NCBI RefSeq assembly: GCF_022023855.1
Contig: NZ_CP059449.1
Coordinates: 620,001-684,000, forward strand
Reading direction: 5' to 3'
Length of the DNA: 64,000 nucleotides
Source of the DNA: Azospirillum brasilense
Lineage (GTDB): Bacteria; Pseudomonadota; Alphaproteobacteria; Azospirillales; Azospirillaceae
In this document: piece after piece, positions 48,410-56,921 of the stretch
Layout: every line of letters starts with the position of its first letter
Position numbering within the stretch: position 1 is the stretch's first letter
The notes under the pieces: model-generated
The model's input: only the letters and a program-made list of their open reading frames with translations
Told to the model about the DNA's origin: nothing
Databases searched by the model: none
Program-made: the position numbers and the translations under genes

Positions 48410-50445
48410 CCGGCCAGGGCCGCGGCGGCTTCACGGGCGATCGCGCGGGCATCGCTGTCCAGACCCACGGCGCGCAGGGCACTGACCACACGCGCCACCA
48501 CCGCGGGCGGCGTGCCCGCCGGCCCGGCGTTGCCGAGCAGCAGCAGGGAGGCCAGCGCCGTCTCGCCGACGCGCCGGTCGGCGGAGGCCTCGGCCAGCCG
48601 CTGCCACAGGGCGGGGTCGGCGGTGGGGGGACGGGCGTCGGCGGGCGTGGGGGTCGTCTCCTCAGGGTCGGCGGTCCGGCGCCACGCCTCTTCCGGCACG
48701 GCGACGCCCATCGCCTGGAGCAGACCCAATTGCCCGGCGACGCGGGCGCGCGCCTCCGGATCGGCGCCGCGCAGCGATTCGTCCAGCCAGCCGGCGAGGC
48801 CCAGCGCCCCGCCGCCCGGCGGTGGGCCGAGCGCGATGACGGCGAGCGGCCACAGCCGCGCCACCTCCGCCGTGGGACGGCTGCGCAGGGCGAGATCGTA
48901 CCAGCGCTTGCCCCTGTCGGCCCGGCCCAACGCGAAGCAGAGGCGCGCGGCGGCGGGGGCCAGGGCGGCGGCGTCCGGAGTCGGCGACAGGGTGTCGAGC
49001 ATGTCCGCCACCACCGCCCCCACCGGACCGGCCAGCATCGGTGGGTCGAGAAGCTCCAGTGCCAACCCGGCCAGTTCCACCCGCCGCCCGCCGCCCATGG
49101 CGGCGAGCATGGCCTGCTGCACCAACGCGCGGGTGCGGACCGTACGGTCGCGGGCCGCGGCGTCCTTCAGCCGCAGCAGCTCGTCGCCCTTGGCCGGGGC
49201 GGCGCGGTACGCCTCCGCCAGCCGCCGGGAATCGAGGAACAGGGCGGTGGCGGCGCGCTCCGCCGCGGTCACGCGGGTCGCCGGGTCGGTGCCATTGTTG
49301 GACGCCACCGCGGCCAGACGGGCCGGGTCGGTCAGGGACAGCACATCCGGCGGCAACCCGGCCTGGAGCGTCCGCAGAGCGGCCAGGGTCAGCGGGCTGG
49401 GGTCCTTCAGGCTGCGCGGCCGGACCGCCGGGCCGCCGACCATCGCCTCGGCCACCCGCAGGAAATCGGGATCGCCGCCGGGCTGCTCACGCAGCATCTC
49501 GAAGGCGAGGTCGTCCCCCGCCGGGGCAGCCCCGGCCTCGGTGGGCATCACCCCGCCGATCCGCCGGGCGCGCAGGCGGCAGAACAGCGCCACCCTCTGC
49601 CAATAAGGGCCGGTGAAGGGCTTGGCGCGCTCCGTCGCGGCGGCGCAGTCCAGCGGGCCGGCGAGCAGTTGGGCGTCGGTCAGGGCGCGGGCGGCGGCCT
49701 CGTCGGCCGTCATCGCCTCGGGCAGCAGAGCGGCAAGGTCAGCCGCGCCGCGCGGGTCGCCCATGTCCGCCAGCTTCTCCACCCGCAGCGCGCCGAAGCG
49801 GCGCACCGGCTCGGGTTCCCCCGGAGCGGCCGCGGGCGAGCCGCGGCTGAGCAGCAACCGGCGCTGCAGCTCCTTCACGGCGGGCGACGGGGTGAGGGTG
49901 GGCAGCTCCGGCAGCAGGGCCAGCACCTCGGCGCGCGGGATGCCGCGCCAGGGGTCGCCGCCCAGTCCGGCGGCTCCCTCCAGAGGCCCGGCGCCGTCGG
50001 GGTCGAGCGGCCCCAGCGTCTCCACCGCAATGGCCGAGGGCGACGCCACGGTGGGCACCACGTCGAAGGACGGCGTATGGACGGGCGGCGGAGCGGCGGG
50101 CGGGGTCAGCGGCAGCGGAGCAGCGGACGGTCCCGGCGAGGCCAGCGGATCGTCCAGGACCCGTCCGGCCCCGGATTCGACGTCGGGGACGGCCATCCGT
50201 TCCGGCGCCGGAAACAGGCGGATCGGCGGCCCGGAAGGCACGGCCTGGGTATAGGCCTGGGCCAGCGCCGGCGTCGCCGCGCCCATCAAGGCTCCGGACA
50301 AAGCCAGGGCCAGAGGGGCCAACCCGAGAGAAGCGGCGGCAAACATGGAAACAGCGCCGGCTCCGACCCGTCCGCCCCGTGGCGGAGCGGCAGACCGGCG
50401 GCGGCGCCCGGCGGCGTCCCCGGCGTCAGCGGGGGAACCGCTCAT
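48406..50445 (-). CDS. Large exported protein of unknown function
   Basis: A 679-residue alanine/proline-rich protein. After an arginine-rich start there is a hydrophobic stretch (SLGLAPLALALSGALMGAATPALA) that looks like a signal peptide or anchor near residue 55, then a proline-rich linker and a mostly helical body resembling tetratricopeptide-like repeats (for example RWYDLALRSRPTAEVARLWPLAVIAL). No named domain recognised. It lies between a 46-residue membrane peptide gene, which it overlaps by 20 bases, and xerD, which it overlaps by ATGA, so all three probably form one transcript. Confidence 0.78.
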   Translation of the reverse strand: MSGSPADAGDAAGRRRRSAAPPRGGRVGAGAVSMFAAASLGLAPLALALSGALMGAATPALAQAYTQAVPSGPPIRLFPAPERMAVPDVESGAGRVLDDPLASPGPSAAPLPLTPPAAPPPVHTPSFDVVPTVASPSAIAVETLGPLDPDGAGPLEGAAGLGGDPWRGIPRAEVLALLPELPTLTPSPAVKELQRRLLLSRGSPAAAPGEPEPVRRFGALRVEKLADMGDPRGAADLAALLPEAMTADEAAARALTDAQLLAGPLDCAAATERAKPFTGPYWQRVALFCRLRARRIGGVMPTEAGAAPAGDDLAFEMLREQPGGDPDFLRVAEAMVGGPAVRPRSLKDPSPLTLAALRTLQAGLPPDVLSLTDPARLAAVASNNGTDPATRVTAAERAATALFLDSRRLAEAYRAAPAKGDELLRLKDAAARDRTVRTRALVQQAMLAAMGGGRRVELAGLALELLDPPMLAGPVGAVVADMLDTLSPTPDAAALAPAAARLCFALGRADRGKRWYDLALRSRPTAEVARLWPLAVIALGPPPGGGALGLAGWLDESLRGADPEARARVAGQLGLLQAMGVAVPEEAWRRTADPEETTPTPADARPPTADPALWQRLAEASADRRVGETALASLLLLGNAGPAGTPPAVVARVVSALRAVGLDSDARAIAREAAAALAG

Positions 50446-50566
50446 CCGGAATGACCTTTTCCACCGTCTTGGACGGTGCCGGCATGTCCCAGGAGGCAAG
50501 GAAGGCCATGCCACCCCCGATGACGAAGAGGAACAGGACGAAAAGAATGGAGATAACCCGGCTCAT
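50426..50566 (-). CDS. 46-residue single-span membrane protein
   Basis: MSRVISILFVLFLFVIGGGMAFLAS forms one transmembrane helix, followed by WDMPAPSKTVEKVIPDERFPR in the periplasm or cytoplasm. Small proteins of this type with a PAPxxxVEKVIPDxRF tail are found before similar genes in related bacteria, as far as I recall. It overlaps the start of the large exported-protein gene by 20 bases, suggesting coupled translation and a possible physical partnership. Confidence 0.75.
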   Translation of the reverse strand: MSRVISILFVLFLFVIGGGMAFLASWDMPAPSKTVEKVIPDERFPR

Positions 50567-50783
50567 GGCGATTGGAGTCGTGTTTCTGTGGAAGGAACGG
50601 CGGCGCTGTATCACGGTCTGCGTCCGTGCGGCTTGGGACAAGGGTGCGCTTTCATGCTAATCATCGCACACCGTCCGCACCGCTGGCCCGATGGCCGATG
50701 AACGCCGGACGTACCACTTTAGCCACGGGGGCGCCGCTGCGCAACATGCGCAGGCCCCTGCGACCGAATCGAACACCCGCCCT

Positions 50784-50815
50784 CCGGAACCGCATCAGGC
50801 CGGAACCGCATCAGG
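50784..50815. repeat. 16-bp perfect tandem duplication upstream of aroK
   Basis: CCGGAACCGCATCAGG is present twice in a row (50784-50799, 50800-50815), ending 15 bases before the aroK start. It is in the leader region and could affect translation of aroK. Confidence 0.8.
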
Positions 50816-50830
50816 AAAGTCCACAGCACC

Positions 50831-51466
50831 ATGACCGCCCGCCCATCACCGCAGGGACAGCCGCCGGACCCGTCGAAGACCCTTCCGAGGACGGTGGTGC
50901 TGGTCGGCCTGATGGGCGCGGGGAAGAGCGCGATCGGGCGGCGGCTGGCCGCGCGGCTGCACCTGCCCTTCGTCGACGCCGACACGGAGATCGAGACGGC
51001 GGCGGGCTGCTCCATCGCGGAAATCTTCGCCCGCGACGGCGAGGCGGTGTTCCGCTCGGTGGAGCGGCGGATCATCACCCGGCTGCTGACCGAACAGCCG
51101 GTGCACATCCTGGCGACCGGCGGCGGCGCCTTCATGGACCCGGAGACGCGCGCGGCCATCTGCGCCCACGGCCTGTCGGTCTGGCTGCGCGCCGAACTGG
51201 ACGTGCTGCTGGCCCGCACGGCACGGCGCACCCACCGCCCGCTGCTGAACGCCGGCGATCCCAGGGAGATCCTGAGCCGGCTGATGACCGCCCGCTACCC
51301 CGTCTATGCGGAAGCCGACCTGACGGTGATCAGCGACGAGCGCCCGCCGGAAGCGACCGTGGAGCAGGTGATCGAGGCGCTGGAGGCGCATTTCGGCATC
51401 ACCCTGCCCCACTCGCACCATCATCATCACCGCCACCCGGCGCACCACCACCACGACAAGCCCTGA
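50831..51466 (+). CDS. aroK: Shikimate kinase with histidine-rich tail
   Basis: Phosphorylates shikimate in aromatic amino-acid synthesis. Walker A is [16 protein letters not shown], the shikimate-binding Asp/Arg are in FVDADTEIE and FRSVERRI, the glycine motif is LATGGGAF, and the lid has [12 protein letters not shown]. The 211 residues exceed the usual ~175; the last 20 hold ten histidines (positions about 192-211). aroB follows after seven bases, the classic pair. The tail is unusual and may bind metal. Confidence 0.95.
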   Translation: MTARPSPQGQPPDPSKTLPRTVVLVGLMGAGKSAIGRRLAARLHLPFVDADTEIETAAGCSIAEIFARDGEAVFRSVERRIITRLLTEQPVHILATGGGAFMDPETRAAICAHGLSVWLRAELDVLLARTARRTHRPLLNAGDPREILSRLMTARYPVYAEADLTVISDERPPEATVEQVIEALEAHFGITLPHSHHHHHRHPAHHHHDKP

Positions 51467-51473
51467 TCCCGCC

Positions 51474-52598
51474 ATGACCAAAACCGTCACAGACACCGTC
51501 CGCCTCGACCTCGGTCCGCGCAGCTACGACATCCTGGTCGGCGACCGGGTGCTCGACGGCGCCGGACCGCGCATCGCCGCGATTACCAAGGGCAAGGCGC
51601 CCATCGTCGTCACCGACGAGAACGTCGCTCCGCTGCACTTGCCGACGCTGGAACGCACACTGCGCGACGCCGGCATCGAGCCGACCCAGGCCATCGTCCT
51701 GCCGGCGGGCGAGAAGACCAAGGACATCGCCCATTTCGAACGGCTGATGGACGCCGTCCTGGCGCGCGGTATCGAACGGTCGGCGGTCCTGCTGGCGCTC
51801 GGCGGCGGGGTGATCGGCGATATCACCGGCTTCGCCGCCGCCTCGGCGCTGCGCGGCATCGACTTCATTCAGGTGCCGACCACGCTGCTGAGCCAGGTGG
51901 ACAGCTCGGTCGGCGGCAAGACCGGCATCAACAGCCCGCACGGCAAGAACCTGATCGGCGCCTTCCACCAGCCGCGTCTGGTCATCGCCGACACCGCCAC
52001 GCTGGATACCCTGCCGCGGCGCGAGGTGCTGGCCGGCTACGCCGAGGTGGTGAAGTACGGGCTGATCCGCCTGCCCGGCTTCTTCGCCTGGCTGGAGGAG
52101 AACGGCGAACGGGTGGTCGCCGGCGACAGCGACGCCCGCCGCCACGCCGTCACCGAAAGCTGCCGGGCCAAGGCCGCCATCGTCGGCGTGGACGAGCGGG
52201 AGAGCGGCGACCGCGCCCTGCTGAATCTCGGCCACACGTTCGGCCACGCGCTGGAGGCGGCGACCGGCTTCGGCTCCCGCCTGCTGCACGGCGAGGCGGT
52301 GTCGATCGGCATGGTCCTGGCCTTCGACCTGTCGGTGCGGCTGGGGCTGTGCCCGGCGGCGGACGCCGAGACGGCGCGCGCCCATCTGGCCCGCGTCGGT
52401 CTGCCGGTCCGTCCCACCGACGTGCCCGGCGTGGAATGGGATGTCGACGGGCTGATCCTGTCCATGGCCAAGGACAAGAAGGTCAAGGACGGGCGCATCA
52501 CCTTCGTGCTGGTGCGCGCGTTGGGTGACGCCTTCACCCAGCGCGACGTCGATCCGGCGGTGGTGCGTGCGCTACTGGAGGATGCCGTCGCGCGCTGA
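51474..52598 (+). CDS. aroB: 3-dehydroquinate synthase
   Basis: NAD- and zinc-dependent cyclisation of DAHP to dehydroquinate, second step of the shikimate pathway. LALGGGVIGDITGFAAASALRGI, VPTTLLSQVDSSVGGKTGINSPHGKNLIGAFHQP (in parts), EVVKYGLI, and the metal-binding NLGHTFGHALEAATGF and LLHGEAVSIGM are all present. The 374 residues fit the family. It is co-transcribed with aroK. Confidence 0.97.
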   Translation: MTKTVTDTVRLDLGPRSYDILVGDRVLDGAGPRIAAITKGKAPIVVTDENVAPLHLPTLERTLRDAGIEPTQAIVLPAGEKTKDIAHFERLMDAVLARGIERSAVLLALGGGVIGDITGFAAASALRGIDFIQVPTTLLSQVDSSVGGKTGINSPHGKNLIGAFHQPRLVIADTATLDTLPRREVLAGYAEVVKYGLIRLPGFFAWLEENGERVVAGDSDARRHAVTESCRAKAAIVGVDERESGDRALLNLGHTFGHALEAATGFGSRLLHGEAVSIGMVLAFDLSVRLGLCPAADAETARAHLARVGLPVRPTDVPGVEWDVDGLILSMAKDKKVKDGRITFVLVRALGDAFTQRDVDPAVVRALLEDAVAR

Positions 52599-52711
52599 TG
52601 CGCTGCACCATAATCCCTTGACCGTTGGGGTGGCAAACTGTCAGAGTTAACGACAGTTCCGATTCGCGTCCAAGATGCGAGGAAAAGCCGCCCCAAAAAG
52701 GGAGACTGGAC

Positions 52712-53197
52712 ATGCCGAACCGTAAGCTCATCCCCGACGTCATCAAGGATCAGCAGCTCGTCTGCCTGTCCCCGGAGGCCAGTGTCCACGACGCCACCGT
52801 TCTGATGGCGGAACGCCGCGTCGCCGCCCTCTTGGTCACCCAGGACCAAGCGGAAGGCGGCCGGTCGCTGAAGGGCATCTTCACCGAGCGCGATCTCGCA
52901 GTCCGCGTCGTCGCCCCAGGACGCGATCCAGCGGCGACCCGGCTCGCCGAGGTCATGACCGCTTCTCCCGACACGCTAGGACCTGACGCTCACGCCTACG
53001 AAGCGCTGGACCTGATGGAGCGCCACCATTACCGCCACCTGCCGGTCACCGCGAACGGCGAATCGGACGGGATGGTGATGGGCATCGTCTCCATCCGCGA
53101 CCTGTTCGCCGTGGTCCGCGCTCATCTGGAGGACGAGATCCGCGACCGCGAGGCTTTCATCTTCGGGTCGAACTACTCCGCCAGCGCTCCTCCATAA
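52712..53197 (+). CDS. Two-CBS-domain protein
   Basis: A 161-residue stand-alone CBS pair. The first domain covers about residues 8-75 (LSPEASVHDATVLMAERRVAALLV, ending GIFTERDLAVRVV) and the second 80-142 (MTASPDTLGPDAHAYEALDLMERHHYRHLPV, ending GIVSIRDLFAVV). Such proteins bind adenine nucleotides and act as energy-state sensors for partner proteins, none of which is identifiable here. GGGAG precedes the ATG. Monocistronic by spacing. Confidence 0.9.
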   Translation: MPNRKLIPDVIKDQQLVCLSPEASVHDATVLMAERRVAALLVTQDQAEGGRSLKGIFTERDLAVRVVAPGRDPAATRLAEVMTASPDTLGPDAHAYEALDLMERHHYRHLPVTANGESDGMVMGIVSIRDLFAVVRAHLEDEIRDREAFIFGSNYSASAPP

Positions 53198-53333
53198 TCC
53201 CAGGCACAGCGCCTCGGCGCGTAATGCTGCAATGCGGTGAAGCCGGCTTGACCTGAACGCTGGCCCCACCGATATTCCCGGGTACGCCCCAACAATCAGG
53301 CCGTCCGAACTAGGCCGAACGTCAGAGAGTCCC

Positions 53334-53945
53334 ATGCCGCTGTCCGAACCCGCCGCGCGCGAACCGATCCACATCCGGGAAGTCACCTGCCGGGGCTATC
53401 GGCGGACCGATGGGCTGTGGGATGTCGAAGGCCATCTGACCGATGTGAAGAGCTACGCCTTCCACACCGAGCAGCGCGGTCAGATCCTGCCCGGCGACCC
53501 GGTGCACGGCATGTGGCTTCGCCTGACGGTGGACAACGACCTGACCGTCCAGGCGGTGGAAGCGGTGACGGAGAAGAGCCCCTACCGCACCTGCGGCTCC
53601 GTCACACCCAATTTCCAGCGGCTGGTCGGGCTGAAGATCGGGCCGGGCTGGACCCGCGCGGTGAAGGAGCGGCTGGGCGGCGTCCAAGGCTGCACGCATC
53701 TGGTGGAGCTTCTGGGGCCGATCGCCACCACCGCCTTTCAGACCATCTATCCCATCCTGGCGCGCGAGCAGGCCGAGAAGGCCCGGGCGGCCGGCGGCGA
53801 GGCGGGCAGCAAGGAGGACATGCTGCGCACCAAGCGCCCGGTGCTGCTGAACACCTGCCATATCTTCGACAGCAACGGCGAGGTCGTGCGGAAGAACTGG
53901 CCCGACCACTACACCGGCGACCGTCCGCGCGACGCCGCGGACTGA
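53334..53945 (+). CDS. DUF2889 family protein
   Basis: A 203-residue soluble protein with the DUF2889 start IHIREVTCRGYRRTDGLWDVEGHLTDVK and later CGSVTPNFQRLVGLKIGPGWTRAVKERLGGVQGCTHLVELLGPIATTAFQTI (in parts). Conserved Cys and His in GCTHL suggest a metal or nucleophile site. Function unknown. A terminator follows. Confidence 0.88.
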   Translation: MPLSEPAAREPIHIREVTCRGYRRTDGLWDVEGHLTDVKSYAFHTEQRGQILPGDPVHGMWLRLTVDNDLTVQAVEAVTEKSPYRTCGSVTPNFQRLVGLKIGPGWTRAVKERLGGVQGCTHLVELLGPIATTAFQTIYPILAREQAEKARAAGGEAGSKEDMLRTKRPVLLNTCHIFDSNGEVVRKNWPDHYTGDRPRDAAD

Positions 53946-54008
53946 GGCGGCGGTCGGGGCCGACCGGTCTTCGTCCGCACCGGACACAGCTTAACCGGAC
54001 AGACACAT

Positions 54009-54037
54009 AAGGGCGCATCCTGTGGACGCGCCCTTTT
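54009..54037 (+). terminator. Rho-independent terminator after the DUF2889 gene
   Basis: AAGGGCGC and GCGCCCTT form the stem, extended by TCC/GGA after one mismatch, with TTTTCTT following. It also lies 28 bases beyond the end of the convergent ribbon-helix-helix gene. Confidence 0.8.
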
Positions 54038-54064
54038 CTTCTGCCGATCGGAATGCTCCTCCTG

Positions 54065-54556
54065 TCACGCTTCCAGCGCGGACCGCAGGCCCTCGACCGC
54101 CGCGCCCGGCTTTGCCGTCGGCGGCAAAGCCGATGCCGTGGTGCCGGCCCCGCTTTCCGTCCGATCCAACTCGTCGAGCGGTGGCAGGTCGAAAGGCGTC
54201 CCCACGAAGGGATCGCCCCCGCCGTGTCCGGCCTGGACATGACCGTCTTCGGTGCAGGCCCGGCGGAAATAGGCCGCGATGAAGACGCGGACCGCCGAGG
54301 TCAGGGTGACCTCCGCATTGTCCGCGCCCGGACCGCGCCGCCGGACCTGCTCGTCCAGCCGGTCCTTGATCAGCGTGCAGAGGCCGTTGACCGTCAGGCC
54401 CTCGCGGCGGGCGATGTCCTCCAGAGCGTCCCACATGGTCGGCTCCAGACGCATGCTCGTGCGGCGCCCGGCAATCATGATGTTCATGCTCTTCAGCGGC
54501 TCCACACACGCGTTGGGATTTACTGTTAACCGCTTCTTCGGCCCGCGCTTCGCCAT
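54065..54556 (-). CDS. Ribbon-helix-helix domain protein
   Basis: A 163-residue protein with an N-terminal basic stretch (KRGPKKRL) and a ribbon-helix-helix DNA-binding fold at about residues 28-75: RRTSMRLEPTMWDALEDIARREGLTVNGLCTLIKDRLDEQ. The rest (from about 85) includes a short helical segment ending in FIAAYFRRAC and a proline/glycine-rich disordered tail. It resembles alphaproteobacterial RHH proteins of unknown targets. GAGAGGG precedes the ATG at 54556. It is preceded by an AT-rich 242-base region with repeated motifs, so autoregulation is plausible. Confidence 0.82.
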   Translation of the reverse strand: MAKRGPKKRLTVNPNACVEPLKSMNIMIAGRRTSMRLEPTMWDALEDIARREGLTVNGLCTLIKDRLDEQVRRRGPGADNAEVTLTSAVRVFIAAYFRRACTEDGHVQAGHGGGDPFVGTPFDLPPLDELDRTESGAGTTASALPPTAKPGAAVEGLRSALEA

Positions 54557-54623
54557 ACGCCGCCCTCTCCACGAACCCGCCGGACGACGCGCGAAAAGTG
54601 CATCGCCCACGGCGCATTGATTG

Positions 54624-54724
54624 GTTGCATGCGCTGCACTCTACTAAATACAGCGAGAATTGCAACCACGGCAGCACTCCAATTATGTTTGAGGACGGAA
54701 AAGAACCTCTAGTAGTTGCATGCG
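54624..54724. promoter_or_regulatory. AT-rich region with paired GTTGCATGCG motifs
   Basis: GTTGCATGCG occurs at 54624-54633 and 54715-54724, followed by a related TATGCATTTGCA. The stretch has clearly lower GC than its surroundings and lies upstream of the ribbon-helix-helix gene. It is the likely promoter and operator area; exact -35/-10 boxes could not be fixed. Confidence 0.5.
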
Positions 54725-54798
54725 TATGTATGCATTTGCAGGTGGCGCTTTTCCCTTGCTGCACGGGCGGCGGCTGGGCGTTCTTGTCGGCGTTGCTG

Positions 54799-55071
54799 TC
54801 AGCGAGCCTCCTCGGGGGTCAGCGTGGTCAGGCCGAGGGCGTGAACGCGCTCCGCCATTTCTTGGGCGAGCAGGCCATAGACCAGCCTCTGGCGCTCCAC
54901 GCGCGACTTTCCGGCGAAGGCCGCGGAGACGATGGTGACGTGAAAATGCGTCTCGCCTTCCGGGTGGGCGCCGCCATGGCCGGCGTGCCGGCCGGAGTCG
55001 TCCTGGATGTCGAGCCGCTCGGGGGCCAGCGCGTCGGTCAGCTTCCGGCGCATGCGGGTGGCGTATTCCAT
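54799..55071 (-). CDS. bolA: BolA family protein
   Basis: A 90-residue BolA-fold protein: RMRRKLTDALAPERLDIQDDSGRHAGHGG, HFHVTIVSAAFAGKSRVERQRLVYGLLAQEM and the C-terminal RVHALGLTTLTPEE. The conserved His in HFHV and the variable [H/C] loop (RHAGHGG) are those that coordinate a shared Fe-S cluster with monothiol glutaredoxins in the family. ATG 55071 is favoured by GAGGA five bases before it, rather than the ATG at 55083. Divergent from the DnaJ-domain gene. Confidence 0.93.
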   Translation of the reverse strand: MEYATRMRRKLTDALAPERLDIQDDSGRHAGHGGAHPEGETHFHVTIVSAAFAGKSRVERQRLVYGLLAQEMAERVHALGLTTLTPEEAR

Positions 55072-55236
55072 GGGGGTCCTCATTGAGTTTGGGCGGGGTC
55101 GGATTTGGGATTGAGGTGACGGCGCGGCACCGCTCCCGTCAAGCCGCCAATGCCGCAGACCGGCCATTTTCCGCAGGTCGGCACCGCCCCCTTGCGTGCG
55201 CTTGCCAGAAAGGATGCCTCTTCCCATACTTCGCAC

Positions 55237-55821
55237 ATGAGCAAGCCACGCACCCGCTACGACTTCAGCCGCTACGACCAGCCGCGCACCGCCGTGCGCG
55301 CCTGCGATCATCCGGGCTGTGCCGGCGAGGGCGCGTATCGGGCGCCGAAGAGCCGCCGGCAGCTCAACGACTACTACTGGTTCTGCCTGGACCATGTGCG
55401 CGAGTACAACCGCGCCTGGGACTATTACGCCGGCATGAAGCCCGAGCAGATCGAGGCCGAGGTCCGCCGCGACACCACGTGGCAGCGGCCGAGCTGGCCG
55501 CTCGGCTTCTGGGGGGTGCAGGAGAAGTTCCTGCGCGACCGCGCGATGCACGGCTTCAGCTTCGAGTTCGGGCGCGAGGCCGGCAAGGACCAGTCCGAGG
55601 AGAGCAAGCAGCGCCGCCAGGCCGCCCGCAGCGCGGAGGAGGAGGCGCTGGTCGTTCTCGACCTCGCCCCGCCGGTGGATTTCCCGCGCATCAAGGCGCG
55701 TTACCGCGAGCTGGTGAAAATCCACCATCCCGACGCCAATGGCGGGGACAAGGCGGCCGAAGAAAAGTTGAAGGAGATCAATCAGGCCTACAACACGCTG
55801 AAAGCCTGCTATGGTGCGTAA
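55237..55821 (+). CDS. DnaJ-domain protein
   Basis: A 194-residue protein with an unusual order: an N-terminal region with paired cysteines (CDHPGCAG) and [21 protein letters not shown], and a C-terminal J domain at about 130-194 with the HPD motif in [11 protein letters not shown] and NQAYNTL at the end. The J domain would stimulate a DnaK-type ATPase. The gene is commonly found between bolA and cobS in alphaproteobacteria and precedes cobS here by 73 bases. Confidence 0.9.
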   Translation: MSKPRTRYDFSRYDQPRTAVRACDHPGCAGEGAYRAPKSRRQLNDYYWFCLDHVREYNRAWDYYAGMKPEQIEAEVRRDTTWQRPSWPLGFWGVQEKFLRDRAMHGFSFEFGREAGKDQSEESKQRRQAARSAEEEALVVLDLAPPVDFPRIKARYRELVKIHHPDANGGDKAAEEKLKEINQAYNTLKACYGA

Positions 55822-55894
55822 CCCCGACGGTTGGCCGGACCAGATTGGCCGGGCGGCCCCGACAACAGACACGTTGGAACGATAAGAACCTCCC

Positions 55895-56899
55895 ATGCCT
55901 TCTCAAGGAGCCACCCAGGCCAGCTCGGCCCTGTTCGATCACGTTCCCGACATCACCCTGTCGGTGCGTCAAGTGTTCGGCATCGACAGCGACATGCAGG
56001 TGCCGGCCTTCAGCCAGCGCACGGAGCATGTGCCGGACATCGACGAAGCCTACCGCTTCGACCGCGACACGACGCTCGCGATCCTGGCTGGCTTCGCCTA
56101 CAACCGTCGCGTCATGGTCCAGGGCTATCACGGGACCGGCAAGTCCACCCACATCGAACAGGTGGCCGCGCGCCTGAACTGGCCCTGCATCCGCATCAAC
56201 CTGGACAGCCACATCAGCCGCATCGACCTGATGGGCAAGGACGCCATCGTCCTGCGCGACGGCGTTCAGGTGACGGAATACCGCGAAGGCATCCTGCCCT
56301 GGGCGCTGCAGCACGCCTGCGCGCTGGTCTTCGACGAGTATGACGCGGGCCGTCCCGACGTGATGTTCGTGATCCAGCGCGTGCTGGAGGTGGAAGGCAA
56401 GCTGACCCTGCTCGACCAGAACCGCGTCATCCGCCCGCACCCGGCCTTCCGCCTGTTCGCCACGGCGAACACCGTCGGTCTGGGCGACACCACCGGCCTC
56501 TACCACGGCACGCAGCAGATCAACCAGGGCCAGATGGACCGCTGGAACATTGTGGCGACGCTGAACTATCTGCCGGTGGACGCCGAGGTGAAGATCGTCG
56601 CCTCCAAGGTGCCGGAATACGACAGCGAGGCCGGCCGCAAGACCGTGGCGTCGATGGTGCGGCTGGCCGACCTGACCCGCGCCGGCTTCATCAACGGCGA
56701 CATCTCCACGGTGATGAGCCCGCGCACGGTCATCACCTGGGCGCAGAACGCCAACATCTTCAACGACATCGCCTTCGCGTTCCGGATCACCTTCCTGAAC
56801 AAGTGCGACGAGGTGGAGCGGCCGACCGTCGCCGAATACTACCAGCGCTGCTTCGGCACCGAGCTGCCGGAGACGGGAGTGCAGGCCAACCTGGTGTGA
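55895..56899 (+). CDS. cobS: Cobaltochelatase subunit CobS
   Basis: AAA+ ATPase subunit of the aerobic cobaltochelatase, which inserts cobalt into hydrogenobyrinate a,c-diamide with CobN and CobT. MoxR-like fold with Walker [16 protein letters not shown], Walker B-like [14 protein letters not shown] and arginine-rich sensor regions; N-terminal [21 protein letters not shown] is characteristic. The 334 residues match the family. CobT normally follows at once, but here a 126-residue gene and its repeats separate them. Not the cobalamin synthase CobS at 6582. Confidence 0.95.
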   Translation: MPSQGATQASSALFDHVPDITLSVRQVFGIDSDMQVPAFSQRTEHVPDIDEAYRFDRDTTLAILAGFAYNRRVMVQGYHGTGKSTHIEQVAARLNWPCIRINLDSHISRIDLMGKDAIVLRDGVQVTEYREGILPWALQHACALVFDEYDAGRPDVMFVIQRVLEVEGKLTLLDQNRVIRPHPAFRLFATANTVGLGDTTGLYHGTQQINQGQMDRWNIVATLNYLPVDAEVKIVASKVPEYDSEAGRKTVASMVRLADLTRAGFINGDISTVMSPRTVITWAQNANIFNDIAFAFRITFLNKCDEVERPTVAEYYQRCFGTELPETGVQANLV

Positions 56900-56921
56900 T
56901 CGGGGCTAAGTTCCCGCCCGA

